DNA from: Oncomelania hupensis
Lineage: Eukaryota > Mollusca > Gastropoda > Littorinimorpha > Pomatiopsidae
DNA: 64,000 bases
Direction of reading: 5' to 3'
Assembly (NCBI GenBank): GCA_036898135.1
Contig: CM072523.1
Span: 38,920,876-38,984,875, forward strand
The notes under the pieces were generated by a model that saw only the letters and a list, made by a program, of their open reading frames with translations, did no database searches and had not been told where the DNA came from. This document shows, piece by piece, positions 30,745 to 40,858 of this stretch. The position numbers were made by a program, and so were the translations under genes. Each line of letters starts with the position of its first letter. Position 1 is the stretch's first letter.

Positions 30745-31349
30745 CAACCTGCGGCCTCTCCAGAATAATATTTCAATATTAGCATTGCCATTTCTTTTTT
30801 GGAACACCTGTCAACCGAACTGAACTCGAGGTTCAAAAATGCTGACCTAGCAGTTGATGGTCTCTGTCTGGTGCCAAACACTTTAATAGACAACCAGGAT
30901 GGTTTCATGCAGGTTCCAGAAGGGGTGAAGACACTGGCAATGTTGTGGGAGTCTGACCTACCAGACAACGCTACCCTTGATGCAGAATCCGGACGTGGGT
31001 TTGCAAATGGCGAAGTGCTGCTGAGAATGCGACAGCTATCATCCCATCCACGGCATCAGAAGCACTGAAACATTGTGACAGGGATTTTTATCCCAACCTG
31101 TTCATCATGCTAAAGAACCTTTGCACCCTGCCTGTCACTACTGCCGAGTGTGAGCGTTCAAACAGTCAGTTGCGCAAAATGAAAAACTACCTGCGCTCTA
31201 CAATGGGGCAACAGAGACTCAAAGGACTTGCTTTACTGGAAGTGCATAGGGATGTTGATATTGACTTCAAAGAGGCAATGAACTGTTTTGCCAGAAGATA
31301 CAATTCACAAATGGTACTAATGCCGAGGAACCTAGAGCAGCAAGACTGA
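30745..31349 (+). pseudogene. hAT transposase, C-terminal part with dimerisation domain
   Basis: Two frames encode the end of a hAT transposase. The first (about 30745-31068) has an FLEHLSTELNSRF segment and LCLVPNTL, with an in-frame stop near 30768. After a frame change, the second (about 31040-31349) has LKNLCTLPVTTAECERSNSQ, LRSTMGQQRLKGLALLEVHR and a natural stop. The TTAECERSNS and LRSTM signature marks the hATC dimerisation domain seen in transposases related to ZMYM1-like and 52-kDa-repressor-like proteins. The N-terminal catalytic part is missing here, although a related one from a different copy lies at 34570-35071. Confidence 0.85.
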
Positions 31350-31729
31350 ATTAAGTGAAAGCAGGGCGATGATGTTCATAAACTAAAAGGTAAAGCTTTA
31401 TACCGTTAACGATCAACAAAAAGTAGTGAATAATAATAGTATACAAAAAATCTCTGCTGATAAATAAATGTTTGTGTGTGTGTGTGTGTGTTTTAAGGGA
31501 GGGGCAGAGGAAAATTTCTGTACCCCAGAGTTTGTCAGTTCAATTGTTTAAAAAGCTCAAAGTTTCAGACCATCACAAATGGCTTTTTCAAGGTTCAGAT
31601 TGCACCATTTTGCATCCTTGAAAAAAGAATTTCCCGGGGGGGGGGGGGGGGCATGCCCCCGGACCCTCCTAGAAGGCTCGGCGCTTCGCGCCTTCGCTGA
31701 ATCCGTAACCCCTCCTTCGACTTTTCCCA
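31350..31729. other. 3' non-coding end of the hAT element
   Basis: It contains a short (GT)n run (about 31473-31490), a G run (about 31637-31650) flanked by an inverted CCCCCGGACCC, and a small hairpin-forming GGCGCTTCGCGCC segment (about 31680-31692) near the right end. Confidence 0.6.
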
Positions 31730-31741
31730 GGTCCGGCCCTG
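31730..31741 (-). repeat. Right terminal inverted repeat of hAT element
   Basis: GGTCCGGCCCTG, the exact inverted copy of 29112-29123. Confidence 0.8.
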
Positions 31742-31835
31742 ATACATAATACAAAGCCTACATACATACACATTTACATACGTATATACATGCATACATA
31801 CATACATACATACAACATACATACATACACAGCCT
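31742..31835. repeat. (ACAT)n-type microsatellite, right arm
   Basis: Continuation of the 28735-29111 array beyond the hAT element. Confidence 0.85.
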
Positions 31836-31886
31836 GACACTTCCGGTCAACATGGCCGTCTTTCAGCCAACCTAACCACGAGCTGA

Positions 31887-32381
31887 ATGACGAAATTTTT
31901 TTTTCCACTGGACAAGTGGTTTTCACAAATAATTTGTAAGAACAATCAACTGATCACTGGTTTTTCACCTAAACCTTCCGAGCACTGGAAAATGTTGCAG
32001 TTCATTGTCCTGCTGTATCAGAAGGCTGCCAACGCCTTCCGCTTCTTTAGCAACGGAACTCGGAGTGATAGTGACGGTGAAAAAGGGCTAGCTGTTGGTT
32101 TAGAATCAGTAAGTCTGTACTTGCAAGATTTAATTGGCGTCGTTCGATCATTGCAAAATCGCATCGATACGCTTGAGGAGATGGTACTCGAGCAAAATGG
32201 GCTGATGAAGGAGGAGAAATTGACAAAGGGAGAGCGCAAGAGCGTGGAGACCCGAACATTTTTTCTATATATTTTTTTTAACTCGTCCGTTACGGTTGTC
32301 ATCGGCTCAGGGTCAAAGACAGTGATTTCATGGGTTTTCCAAATCAAGCAGGGTTTAGAAAGGGTCGGTGTACAACTATAA
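31887..32381 (+). other. Uncharacterised open frame with a coiled-coil segment
   Basis: I do not recognise this protein. The central part (about 31990-32263) has coding-like composition, including VLLYQKAANAFRFF and a probable coiled coil (SLQNRIDTLEEMVLEQNGLM, then KEEKLTKGERKSVE). It then runs into T-rich non-coding-looking sequence. It might be a host exon or the N-terminal coiled coil of a LINE ORF1. On the opposite strand at 32282-32330 lies a short reverse transcriptase-like segment, annotated separately. Confidence 0.3.
32282..32347 (-). pseudogene. Short reverse transcriptase-like segment (VFDPEPM motif)
   Basis: Minus-strand translation gives EITVFDPEPMTTVTDE, which resembles the KITVFDPEPMPTA segment of the Gypsy reverse transcriptase. 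At the DNA level it is closer to the unusual tail of Gypsy copy B (18219-18266), sharing TTTGACCCTG and GCCGATGACAACCG. No other part of a retroelement is seen here. Confidence 0.45.
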
Positions 32382-32557
32382 CAAAAGCAAGGAAAACCTG
32401 GGTTTATTAAAAACTATTAATATGCAAATATGGGGTCAAAACATTAAATCCATATTACATTTAGCCATATCACAAGTTCGATGAAAGGATATTTATGGTC
32501 AGGAAGCATATTTTTCAGCAAATAATTCATTACTAAATAAGTTACTAAGTATTGACA
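32348..32557. other. No gene recognised
   Basis: Short AT-rich stretch before the tail of a minus-strand LINE. Confidence 0.5.
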
Positions 32558-34300
32558 ATACAATACAATACAATACAATACAATACAATACAATATAACT
32601 TTATTGTTTGATGTTCAGCACATACAGAAATTTGTCTTTGGCTCGTCGTCCGTAAGAAGCATGCAATATATCCATTGTATATACACAACTAGCAGAGACA
32701 CATTCATTTCTAATGACACAGCAGCAACCTTAAATTCCAATCAAATACAGACATTCACAACCTAAATTCCACATCACTAATAACTAATAATTTTACATTC
32801 ATGCAGAAAAAGCACACGCACACCCACACACACAATAACCTAATGACAGCACAAGTTAAGTGTTGTCTTAAACTATACATATCGCGGCCTAAACATGATT
32901 ATAATGGCAGTGCTTAAAAGGTAGAGGCATGACTAGAACATTCTACATTTACCTATACATAGACAGTCAACAAACAATCAATTACATAATACAATGCAGT
33001 AAAACATGCTTAGAACATTAGAATGTTTGAAATAAAAAAGAAACACAGCAAAGAAACAACTGACCAGGTTGCCTATCTCATAACTAGATTACATTTAAGA
33101 GTGCCATAACAATGGTTAGGATCATTAAAATAACAAGTTACATATTATGTGACTAGAACAAGTTCAATGTACTAATTAAGAATGTCATAACTCAGCAAAT
33201 TACATCCAAGCATTCATGACAATTATGATGATCCACCCCCCCTCACTAATCCCCCACTCCCACACACACATTGTACATTGGCACACCCTATTCCCTCCAC
33301 CCACCACCAATCCACACCCACACCCACACTCATAACTAACAGTTTGTACATTCATTTAGATGCTGGATAATTGGGCTTTGGAATTCAAAAGTGAAACTGC
33401 TTGGGGGATGAAGGATCTTTTAAACTTGTTTTTCTTAGCCATTGGTACAACATACCGGCGACCTGAGGGGAGGGATTGAAACTCTGAAAACAAATGGTAA
33501 GATTTGTCTGAAAGAATGCGACTTGTTTTCCTGCGCACTGCTCTATGATATAGCTCTTCTAGGGGTTGTTGAACACTGCCTATGATCTTCCCTGCTAAGC
33601 AGACCACACGGGCAAGTTTAGAATGATCTTTAACTCCTAGGCTTCCAAACCAGCATACTATGTTGTATGTCAGTATGCTCTCAATGAGGCTCCGGTAAGC
33701 TGTGCCTAGTGTGTTTGTGCTGACATTGAATGATTTTAGTTTCCTTAGCAAATACAGGCGTTGTTGTGCTCGTTTGTAGATAAAATCTACATTAGAACTG
33801 AAAGTTAGCTTAGTATCAAGCACTGTACCAAGGTATTTGAATGTTTCTGTTACCTCAACAGCTTCATTAGCAATTACAATTGGGACAAACTTAGCTTCAG
33901 ATTTCCTTTCATCAAAAACCAGCTCTTTGGTTTTCTTTACATTAAGCTCTAAGTAACTCTCTGTACACCATGTGGCTAGAGTGTGAATGTTTGCATAGTA
34001 GCTTGCTAGTGAGTCTTCATCATGTAGCAGTCCAACAAGTGCCATGTCATCTGCAAATTTGAACAGTGCTGAGATAGGGCTATTAAATCGTATTTCATCT
34101 GTGTATATTGAGAAAAGGGTAGGTGACAGAACGCAACCCTGTGGGGCTCCTACATTAACAATGATTTCATCAGAAATGCTGCCACCAGAACTTACTCGTT
34201 GAGGCCTATCTCGGAGAAAGCTATTCACAAACCGGACAATGTTGTTGTTGATGCCCAGATCAACCATGCGTTTTAATAAAACAAAAGGTTCCATGCAGCT
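32558..34300 (-). mobile_element. LINE family B (CR1/Rex1-like), copy 1, 5'-truncated
   Basis: Runs on the minus strand from truncated reverse transcriptase (34300) through about 800 bp of 3' UTR to a (CAATA)n tail at about 32558-32595. The same pentanucleotide tail ends copy 2. This tail and the protein pattern (GAPQGCVLSPTLFS, FADDMA, ELNVKKTKELVFD) suggest the CR1/Rex1 group. The clade is not certain. Confidence 0.82.
33356..34294 (-). CDS. Reverse transcriptase C-terminal half, LINE family B copy 1
   Basis: A 312-residue open frame. It begins inside the palm at LLKRMVDLGINN and has GAPQGCVLSPTLFS and then the catalytic box FADD (KFADDMALVG). The thumb follows (WCTESYLELNVKKTKELVFD, FKYLGTVLDTKLTF). 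The C-terminal region, with YHRAVRRKTSRILSD and LPSGRRYVVPMAKKNKFKRS, is typical of this LINE group. The frame ends naturally at 33356. No endonuclease is present because of 5' truncation. Confidence 0.9.
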   Translation of the reverse strand: MEPFVLLKRMVDLGINNNIVRFVNSFLRDRPQRVSSGGSISDEIIVNVGAPQGCVLSPTLFSIYTDEIRFNSPISALFKFADDMALVGLLHDEDSLASYYANIHTLATWCTESYLELNVKKTKELVFDERKSEAKFVPIVIANEAVEVTETFKYLGTVLDTKLTFSSNVDFIYKRAQQRLYLLRKLKSFNVSTNTLGTAYRSLIESILTYNIVCWFGSLGVKDHSKLARVVCLAGKIIGSVQQPLEELYHRAVRRKTSRILSDKSYHLFSEFQSLPSGRRYVVPMAKKNKFKRSFIPQAVSLLNSKAQLSSI

Positions 34301-34569
34301 AACACACTACGAATATACCAAGGTAAAGGTAAAGGTAAATCAACAACGTCAACTGGCTACTTCCAAATATGTGGTACGGTGTTTATCTGTTCCAAATTCG
34401 GTGTATGATGAAATATATATTGACGCTCAACAATATTATCCAAACAGAAAAAAAAATGAAGTACTTGTAGCCAATTAGAAACTATATTAAAGACCTTTTT
34501 GATAAGGGTGACATTGATATCACATCAGTTTCAGTTATTCCATAACACCATTGATTCCACCATGGGAGC
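34301..34569. other. No gene recognised
   Basis: It starts with GGTAAAGGTAAAGGTAAA, which resembles the inverted tail of the 5S-type SINE, but no SINE body follows. Confidence 0.4.
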
Positions 34570-35071
34570 ATATATGTGCATCACAGGCGGCGGAAGCGGG
34601 GGCGGGGGGGGGGGGCGGGGGGGGCCTGTGCAAAACTGCAGGGGCGAGGCCTACGACGAGGCGAGTAATTTTCAGGGTCATGTGTCAGGAGTTGCAAAAA
34701 GATTCAAAGATGAGATCCTTGCTGTGACTGAAGAGCTGGCGACAGTTCTTCAAAGAAAACAAACGACTTTTGATGACGCAGTAAACGCTGCTGACATTTG
34801 TCTGAGAACACTGGAAAGCATGCGGCATGAAGATTGTTATGAGACATTTTTTGCTGACATCACAACGAAAGCTGCAAATTTGTGTGATGAGCCCTGCGTT
34901 CCTAGACAGAAGCAGCCTCCACGAAGACTAGACGATGGCTCACAGGGTCACAGCTACTCTTGTCCATCTGCTTACTACAGACAACAATACTGTGAGGCCA
35001 TTGACAACATCAAAGAACATTTAAAGAGCCGGGTTGATCAAATAGCTCTCGACTTACCAAGGAAAATTTAA
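34570..35071 (+). pseudogene. hAT transposase fragment (DUF4371-like catalytic region)
   Basis: The frame at 34499-35071 becomes recognisable after a glycine run produced by a G-rich tract. CRGEAYDEASNFQGHVSGVA is the conserved catalytic-core segment of ZMYM1-like hAT transposases, where YDGASN or similar is usual. About 120 residues follow (ELATVLQRKQTTFDDAVN, CYETFFADITTKA, YYRQQYCEAIDNIKEHLKSR). Neither terminal repeats nor the C-terminal dimerisation domain is next to it. It therefore seems to be a separate, truncated copy and not part of the 29112-31741 element. Confidence 0.75.
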
Positions 35072-35377
35072 GTTCTTCTAAGTGATGGAGCAGCAGGGAA
35101 GAGACCAGGTTGGTTAAAATAGTATTATACTTCTACTTATCGAAATCTTATTCATTACATTTTATTTTGAAAATTTGACCAGTCGTCATATCAGAATATA
35201 CTATTTTCTTAATTAAAAGAAATATTTATTTTCTGGGTTTTTATGACTAGGAATAATAGCTTGTTCAGTATTATTCTATTTAGGATTATTATATTTGTAT
35301 ATTTCTGTAGGCGTGATTGTGTTTTGGTGTGGGTGTGTTTATGTGGGTAACTCTGATTTCTAAATACCTACATAAAT
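35072..35377. other. No gene recognised
   Basis: AT-rich sequence between the hAT fragment and LINE family C. It may include the 5' UTR of the latter. Confidence 0.45.
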
Positions 35378-36953
35378 ATGAAGAGTGAGAGGCAAATGAG
35401 AAGTGAGAGAAGAGACAAAATGAGAGAAAGTGAGTGTGTGAAAGGGGAAAGAAATGGGGAGGAGGATTTTTTAGATGGTCGTTATCATAATTCAAGGAAG
35501 CAGGGAGGGAGGAGGCATTTATCCTTTAGGGACGAAAATCTGTCCTCAGTTAGTGGAGATGACAGTAGACATCACTTTCCTGTCATCGTTACAGATCATG
35601 GCTCTGGTTCCAAACGAATTTGGAACCTAGGTCCATGGTTCACCTCCTCATTTGAGAAGATGGGAGTAGGAAAACCGATTGCGGTGAAGAACGTAGGTGG
35701 CAGCCGTTGGCTTGTTTCTTGCGCGTCTTCATCGCAACAAAAACGTGTTGAACAGCTTGAAAATCTATGTGGTGTGCCAATTAAGGGGGCTATTCCTAAA
35801 GCAACCATGGTTGGTGTTATCTCTCCGATTCCCTTGGGTGATGACAGCTGCATGCAAAAAATTATCACAGAACTAAAAGAAGCTGGAGCAGTTGAGGCTG
35901 AAAGATTAAAAAACCGACAAAGGTGAATTATCAACATCAATCAAGGTCACCTTCATGACAACTGTCTTACCAAAAACGGTTAAACTTGGCGATGTGATTT
36001 TGTCTGTTAAACCTTTTGTCTGGCCTGTTCTGAGATGCACCAAATGTCAACGTTTTGGTCATACCATGAAACACTGTAGATCAAAATTTGTTGATTGCTC
36101 AAGATGTGGTGATCATCACTCACGAGCTGAGTGTAACAAACCCCTCGCTTGCATCAATTGTGGGGGCAATCACAGTGCAGCATGGTCAAAATGCCCCGAG
36201 ATGCTCCTTAGAATTGAGGTCAATAAAATAAAAGCATCCAAATCTTCAACATCATACATACAAATTTTAACAGAAACAAGACAAAAGATTTCACAGAAAC
36301 CAATAGATCACGATAACAAGAGATTCCCTGAAGACTTTTGGGTTAAAGACCTTATCATTCCTTCAGAGCCATCTTTACCAAAAACGTACAGCCAAGCTCT
36401 GAAATCAAATCAAATGAAAAACACCACAAATGACACAAAGCAAAATGCACCTCAAGTTGTCCAAAGGGATAATACATCAGACACCATTTTGTCTTTGGAA
36501 ACAAAATCGAATGGTAAATCAGAAGCTCACATTTCACCACAAAATTTGTCGCAAAAAGAGTCAACAAAATTGCCAACCTCAGAGCACGAAATCACAGAGC
36601 AATCACCTGGACCAAAATCTAAATCAACAAATGCATCGCAAGACATGGAAAGCCCCCGCCCGGAATATACACAACAAAATAGTCAGCTCTTTGAACAACT
36701 GCAAAAAGAAATTGACTCAGAAATAAGGAACAATCAACATGAGAAAATTGAAGGAAGTGATAATCTTGTCTATTCTGCCTTTGTCACCAGGTTTCTACGT
36801 CTTATAGCTTTCTCCCTGCAGCTCAATAAACCTGATTTCTTGATTGATGAAATTACAAGATGGTTTAATTTGATGTTCTTTACAAATGTTAAACCAAGTA
36901 AACATTGTGATAAAAACTGGTCTATTCCACTTACCATTCTGGGCTTTAAATAA
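35378..36953 (+). pseudogene. LINE family C ORF1, zinc-knuckle nucleic-acid-binding protein
   Basis: Two overlapping frames form one ORF1. The first (35378-35926) has a charged N-terminus and a domain with RWLVSCASSSQQKRVEQLEN and GVPIKGAIPKATMVGV. It breaks near 35922, and the second frame (from 35927, with a Met at 35955) continues. The second frame has three cysteine knuckles: C28, C31, H36, C41; then C48, C51, a His and C60; then C66, C69, H73 and C80. A Ser/Gln-rich C-terminus follows. This layout matches the gag-like ORF1 of Jockey and I type LINEs, which binds RNA. One small indel separates the halves. Confidence 0.85.
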
Positions 36954-38603
36954 TTTAATCATGCTAATGATTACTGGAAAAAGGTTGAAGATAAATTCCG
37001 TGTATATAATATTAATACAGCTAATGTTCTGCAATTTTGCAATGCAGTCCAAGGATAGTCAGAATAACAATTTGAAAATTCTGCAATGGAATTGCAGGAG
37101 TAAAATACATATTGATTTGTTACAAGATTTTATTAGGTCACGTTCATTTTCTGTTTTGGCTTTACAATCTTTAAACTGCGAGAAATCTGATCTACCAAAA
37201 ATTGATGGTTATTATTATCCACCTATATTAAGTTATCCTCATACTGAAAATAAAATTAAAGTTGCTTTATATATTTCTACGTCAATTTCTTATAAAACAA
37301 AACAATCACCAGGACCCAATCTTAATAATAGAATCTTTACATGTTGCGTTGAAATTAATGTTAAAAATTGTTGTGTTAATATTATAAACTGTTATTATCC
37401 TGATGGTATTTCTAAAGGAGATGCTGACTGGATTCTAAATTTAAATTCTAGTGATAATTGGATTGTGCTAGGCGATTTCAATGCACAACATAACCTTTGG
37501 GTGAAAGGTTGCGATAACACTAGAAATAATGAGTATCTAGCAGACATAACTAATTCTGATCTTTCTTTATTAAATGATGGGTCTTTTACAAGAATTCCAG
37601 ATCGAGAAAATCATAAGTGGTCTGCGATAGATCTATCACTCGTTTCTTCTAACATACATTTATCGTGTATTTGGGCAGTTCATGACGATCCATTGGGCAG
37701 TGATCATTTACCTATTTTAATTGATTGTTTTGTTGAACCAGAACTTACTGAGCGAGATAAAAGCATTTTCTATAATATTAAAAAGGCAAATTGGGAATTG
37801 TTTCAATATAATTTAAGCTTAGCAGCATCAAATCTTCATTTTCAAACTAGTCAGCATATGGATATCGAACTGTCATATAATTTGTTAAGAAGTACAATTT
37901 TAGATGCTGCAGACAAATCAATTCCTAAAATTAAAACAAAGAAAACATCATTACAAAACATAAAAGCAAGTCCTTGGTGGACCGAAGAATGCAAACAAGC
38001 AGTTAAATTTAAACAACAAGCTTTCAAAAAATGGATGAAAAATAGAAACATAAATAACCCAGTGTTAACAGCGGTGCTGCACAAAGATTATAAAGAAAAA
38101 AACATTTTGTGTAATAGGCAGGTAGCAAAAGCAAAAAAGGATTACTTTAATAATTTTGTTAAGGAAAATAAAAAAAATCCAACGGACACGTCTCAGCTGT
38201 GGAAAGAAGTAGGAAAAATGAAAAACAATTATTATTTGCCTGAGCCACCATTATTACTAAATAATAAAACGTATAAGACAAATAAAGATAAAGCTGAATT
38301 ATTAGCTGAGACGTTCGCTGCAACTAGTAGGAGAGATTCTTTGTCTGTATCAGAGCAAGAAAGAAGAGAATTATATGAACAGGAACATAAAAATGAAATT
38401 AGTACTGATGATAATGATATAGCCACTGATACTTCTGCTATAAACCAACCATTAACATTAAATGAATTACTTCAAGCTATTAAAAGCGTGGGTAAATTAA
38501 AAGTATCTACAGGCATTGATCCAATTTCATATATCATGGCAGAACACTTTCCTACTGATTTTATGCAAAAACTTGTAGATTTCTACCAGATATACAATAC
38601 AAT
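36886..38603 (+). CDS. LINE family C ORF2, endonuclease and start of reverse transcriptase
   Basis: The AP-type endonuclease runs from LQWNCRS (N69), through GDFNAQHNLW (D197, N199) and IDLSLV (D249), to GSDHLPI (D273, H274). The segment usually reading LQET reads LQSL here, so the catalytic Glu appears to be missing. The linker and a first reverse transcriptase segment (LQAIKSVGKLKVSTGIDPIS) follow. A family B LINE interrupts the gene after DFYQI (about 38590), and the frame as read then runs into its CAATA repeat. The real start may be Met53 (37042) instead of the first Met, since the earlier part overlaps ORF1. Confidence 0.85.
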
Positions 38604-38772
38604 ACAATACAATACAATAAATCTTTATTAATCCAAAAAAGGAAATTGATTCGACATGTCCACCTATAATTATTAATACACATTAGCAAAAACAGCTTAA
38701 AAACACTACACATAAAAACATAAATAATACGCATTGCCAAATCCATTTCAACATACATTCTCACTATCATTC

Positions 38773-39912
38773 TCATCTTCTCTTATTCTGGTTAGCCATT
38801 AAAACAGATCTGGGTAAAAAAGAGTTTGCGTATCTGCATGTCCTAGCCCTCGGCACCCTATATCTACCACTGCGCTCTATTTGCCTACTGTCATATTCCT
38901 GCCTAAGCGGATGTGTCGCGTCATCAAGGATGGCCTTCAGTTTATTTGCCGTGCATCGGTTGCAGAGTGTGTCCACATCATCCTGTTCTGCACCCACCAC
39001 CCCACCAGCCTTCCTAATCGTTTTATCCAACCTGTCCCTGTCTTGTTTCATAATACTTCCTCCCCAACAGCTGATGCCGAAGGTCAAGACACTGCAGATC
39101 ATAGAGGAATAAAACATCTGTAAGAGTTGCTGGCTGACATTGAAAGATTTCAATTTTCTCAAACAATACAGGCGTGTGTTGATTTTCTTAACAATACTTT
39201 CAGTGTTTTGTCTCCAAGAGAGAGAATTATCTAAGACTACGCCTAAATACTTAAAATATTCCACACGTTCTACTACTTTTCCCTTAATAATAACAGAATC
39301 AGGTTCATAAATACTTTTCCTAAAATCAATTATCAACTCTCTAGTTTTGTCCACATTTAATTCCAAAAAGTTAATGTCGCACCAGTCGACCAGGTCGTTG
39401 ATTTCCTGTCTGTAGTTTGCGTCATCGTCACCTGTAATCTGCCCAGTCTGTGCAATGTCGTCAGCATACTTGTCCACGATACAGTCGTCATGCGTAGATC
39501 TACAGTCAGAGGTGTACACAGAAAAGAGAAACGGTGACAAAACAGTGCCCTGAGGAGCTCCAGTATTTGTTAAAATCGAGTTTGAGGTAAGACCCGAGGT
39601 TAATCTTACAAACTGTGGACGACATGTGAGATAGTCCAGAATCCAGAGGATGGTGGACGGGAAAACCTTCATGGACGTCAGTTTATCAACAAGTATATGA
39701 GCTTGTATAGTATTAAAAGCACTGGAAAAATCATAAAACATAATACGTATACTGGTACCAGTCTTATCCAGGTGAGAATAAACACTATTTAAAACATGCA
39801 AAATAGCATCATCAACCCCTCTGTTTTTCCTATAGGCAAACTGCAACGGATCCATAAAATCAGAAACAAGATCATTAAAATGAAGCAAAACACATTTTTC
39901 AAACACTTTCAT
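38773..39912 (-). CDS. Reverse transcriptase, LINE family B copy 2
   Basis: A 379-residue open frame. It has FAYRKNRGVDDAILHVLN, the first catalytic Asp in [25 protein letters not shown], and the catalytic box YADD (KYADDIAQTG). The thumb (WCDINFLELNVDKTRELIID) and the C-terminal HPLRQEYDSRQIERSGRY region follow. The frame ends at 38773. It continues from the frame at 39943-40902 after a 1- or 2-nt change near 39930. Apart from that break and the missing 5' end, this reverse transcriptase looks complete. Confidence 0.92.
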   Translation of the reverse strand: MKVFEKCVLLHFNDLVSDFMDPLQFAYRKNRGVDDAILHVLNSVYSHLDKTGTSIRIMFYDFSSAFNTIQAHILVDKLTSMKVFPSTILWILDYLTCRPQFVRLTSGLTSNSILTNTGAPQGTVLSPFLFSVYTSDCRSTHDDCIVDKYADDIAQTGQITGDDDANYRQEINDLVDWCDINFLELNVDKTRELIIDFRKSIYEPDSVIIKGKVVERVEYFKYLGVVLDNSLSWRQNTESIVKKINTRLYCLRKLKSFNVSQQLLQMFYSSMICSVLTFGISCWGGSIMKQDRDRLDKTIRKAGGVVGAEQDDVDTLCNRCTANKLKAILDDATHPLRQEYDSRQIERSGRYRVPRARTCRYANSFLPRSVLMANQNKRR

Positions 39913-39942
39913 AATCAGGATGTCAATGCGACAGGACGGAGG

Positions 39943-40858
39943 TCATTCATGGTCTGGACGGACGGTTTTTTTTGGCACAGGAACAATGCAAGAAGTTTTC
40001 CACGACTGAGGAACTTGACACTCAACAAGAGACAGATTAAATATAATACACAGAATCTGATACAGTTGTTCAGCACAATACTTTAAAACACTTGGTCTAA
40101 TACCATCTGGTCCAGGCGCCTTGTTTGGGTTTGTTTTTCTCAATGTCCTAAGTACTTCCCCCTCCTCCACTACAATCCTTTCATTCATATCTCTTGTTTC
40201 CTCCAACACTCTTTTCTTCTCATTCCTCTCACTCTGAAAATCATGACAGTCAAACCTAGCATAAAACTTATTTAAATCATTAGCGTAATCAACAGTGTCT
40301 GTAAATATATGATTACCCTTCTTTTTTGTACACCCACTCATCAGATTCATACCTTCACACACACGCTTCATATTGTTCGTTTCAAAAAGTTTCTCAATCC
40401 TCCTCTTATACATTTCCTTTCCCTTTCTGATAACAATCTTCAATTCCTTTTGCACCCTACGCAGTCCTTCTTTATCTTTATTTTTAAAAGCAAGTTTCTT
40501 TTTATTTAAAACCTCCTTAATCTCTTTCGTCACCCATGGTTTATTATTGGAGTAAATTTTAATAATTTTTGTAGGCACAATACTTTCAACACAAAAGTTT
40601 ATGTAGGCACATACAGTCTCTGCCAGGTCACCCACGTCATTGGCAGCATCTATAAAAACCGACCAATCAGTACAGTCCAATGACGCACGCAGGGTTTCCC
40701 AAGTCTCAGTTGTCCATGACATCACGGTTTTCGTGACTGGGGGTTCCCTCTGCACACGCGGCCTATACTTGGGCATCAAGGAGACAAGGTTGTGATCGGA
40801 TTTACCTAATGGAGAGAGCGCCCTGCAGACATACGAGTCTTTGACATTGCAATAAAAT
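39943..40858 (-). CDS. Endonuclease end, linker and N-terminal reverse transcriptase, LINE family B copy 2
   Basis: It starts in the last endonuclease motif, LGKSDHNLV (catalytic Asp and His). A long basic linker follows (NNKPWVTKEIKEVLNKKKLA), and then the first reverse transcriptase block (LRKTNPNKAPGPDGIRPSVL, VPQSWKTSCIVPVPKK). The open frame reads on to 40902, but the last part belongs to the flanking family C LINE and is not coding for this element. Confidence 0.88.

Larger units (their letters stand above)
29112..31741 (+). mobile_element. hAT DNA transposon (degenerate) with a nested LINE
   Basis: CAGGGCCGGACC at 29112-29123 is matched by its inverted copy GGTCCGGCCCTG at 31730-31741. 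These are short terminal inverted repeats of hAT type. Transposase remnants lie at 30745-31349, including the hAT C-terminal dimerisation domain. A family A LINE (29290-30385) lies inside. The flanks are both ACAT-type microsatellite, which makes the 8-bp target duplication unreadable. The element is about 2.6 kb including the LINE. The transposase is broken, so it is inactive. Confidence 0.82.
38590..40858 (-). mobile_element. LINE family B (CR1/Rex1-like), copy 2, inserted in LINE family C
   Basis: The minus-strand element begins (5' end) at about 40858 inside its endonuclease. It runs through reverse transcriptase to a short 3' UTR and ends in a (CAATA)n tail at about 38592-38619. On both sides the plus-strand DNA is LINE family C ORF2, and the flanking coding sequence is in compatible register, with AAT at each junction. 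It was therefore a clean insertion, probably with at most a very short target duplication. Confidence 0.88.

Noticed and set aside
34310..34345. Minus-strand 5S-type SINE, from the GGTAAAGGTAAA string
   Set aside because: Only the simple tail matches. No SINE body is present.
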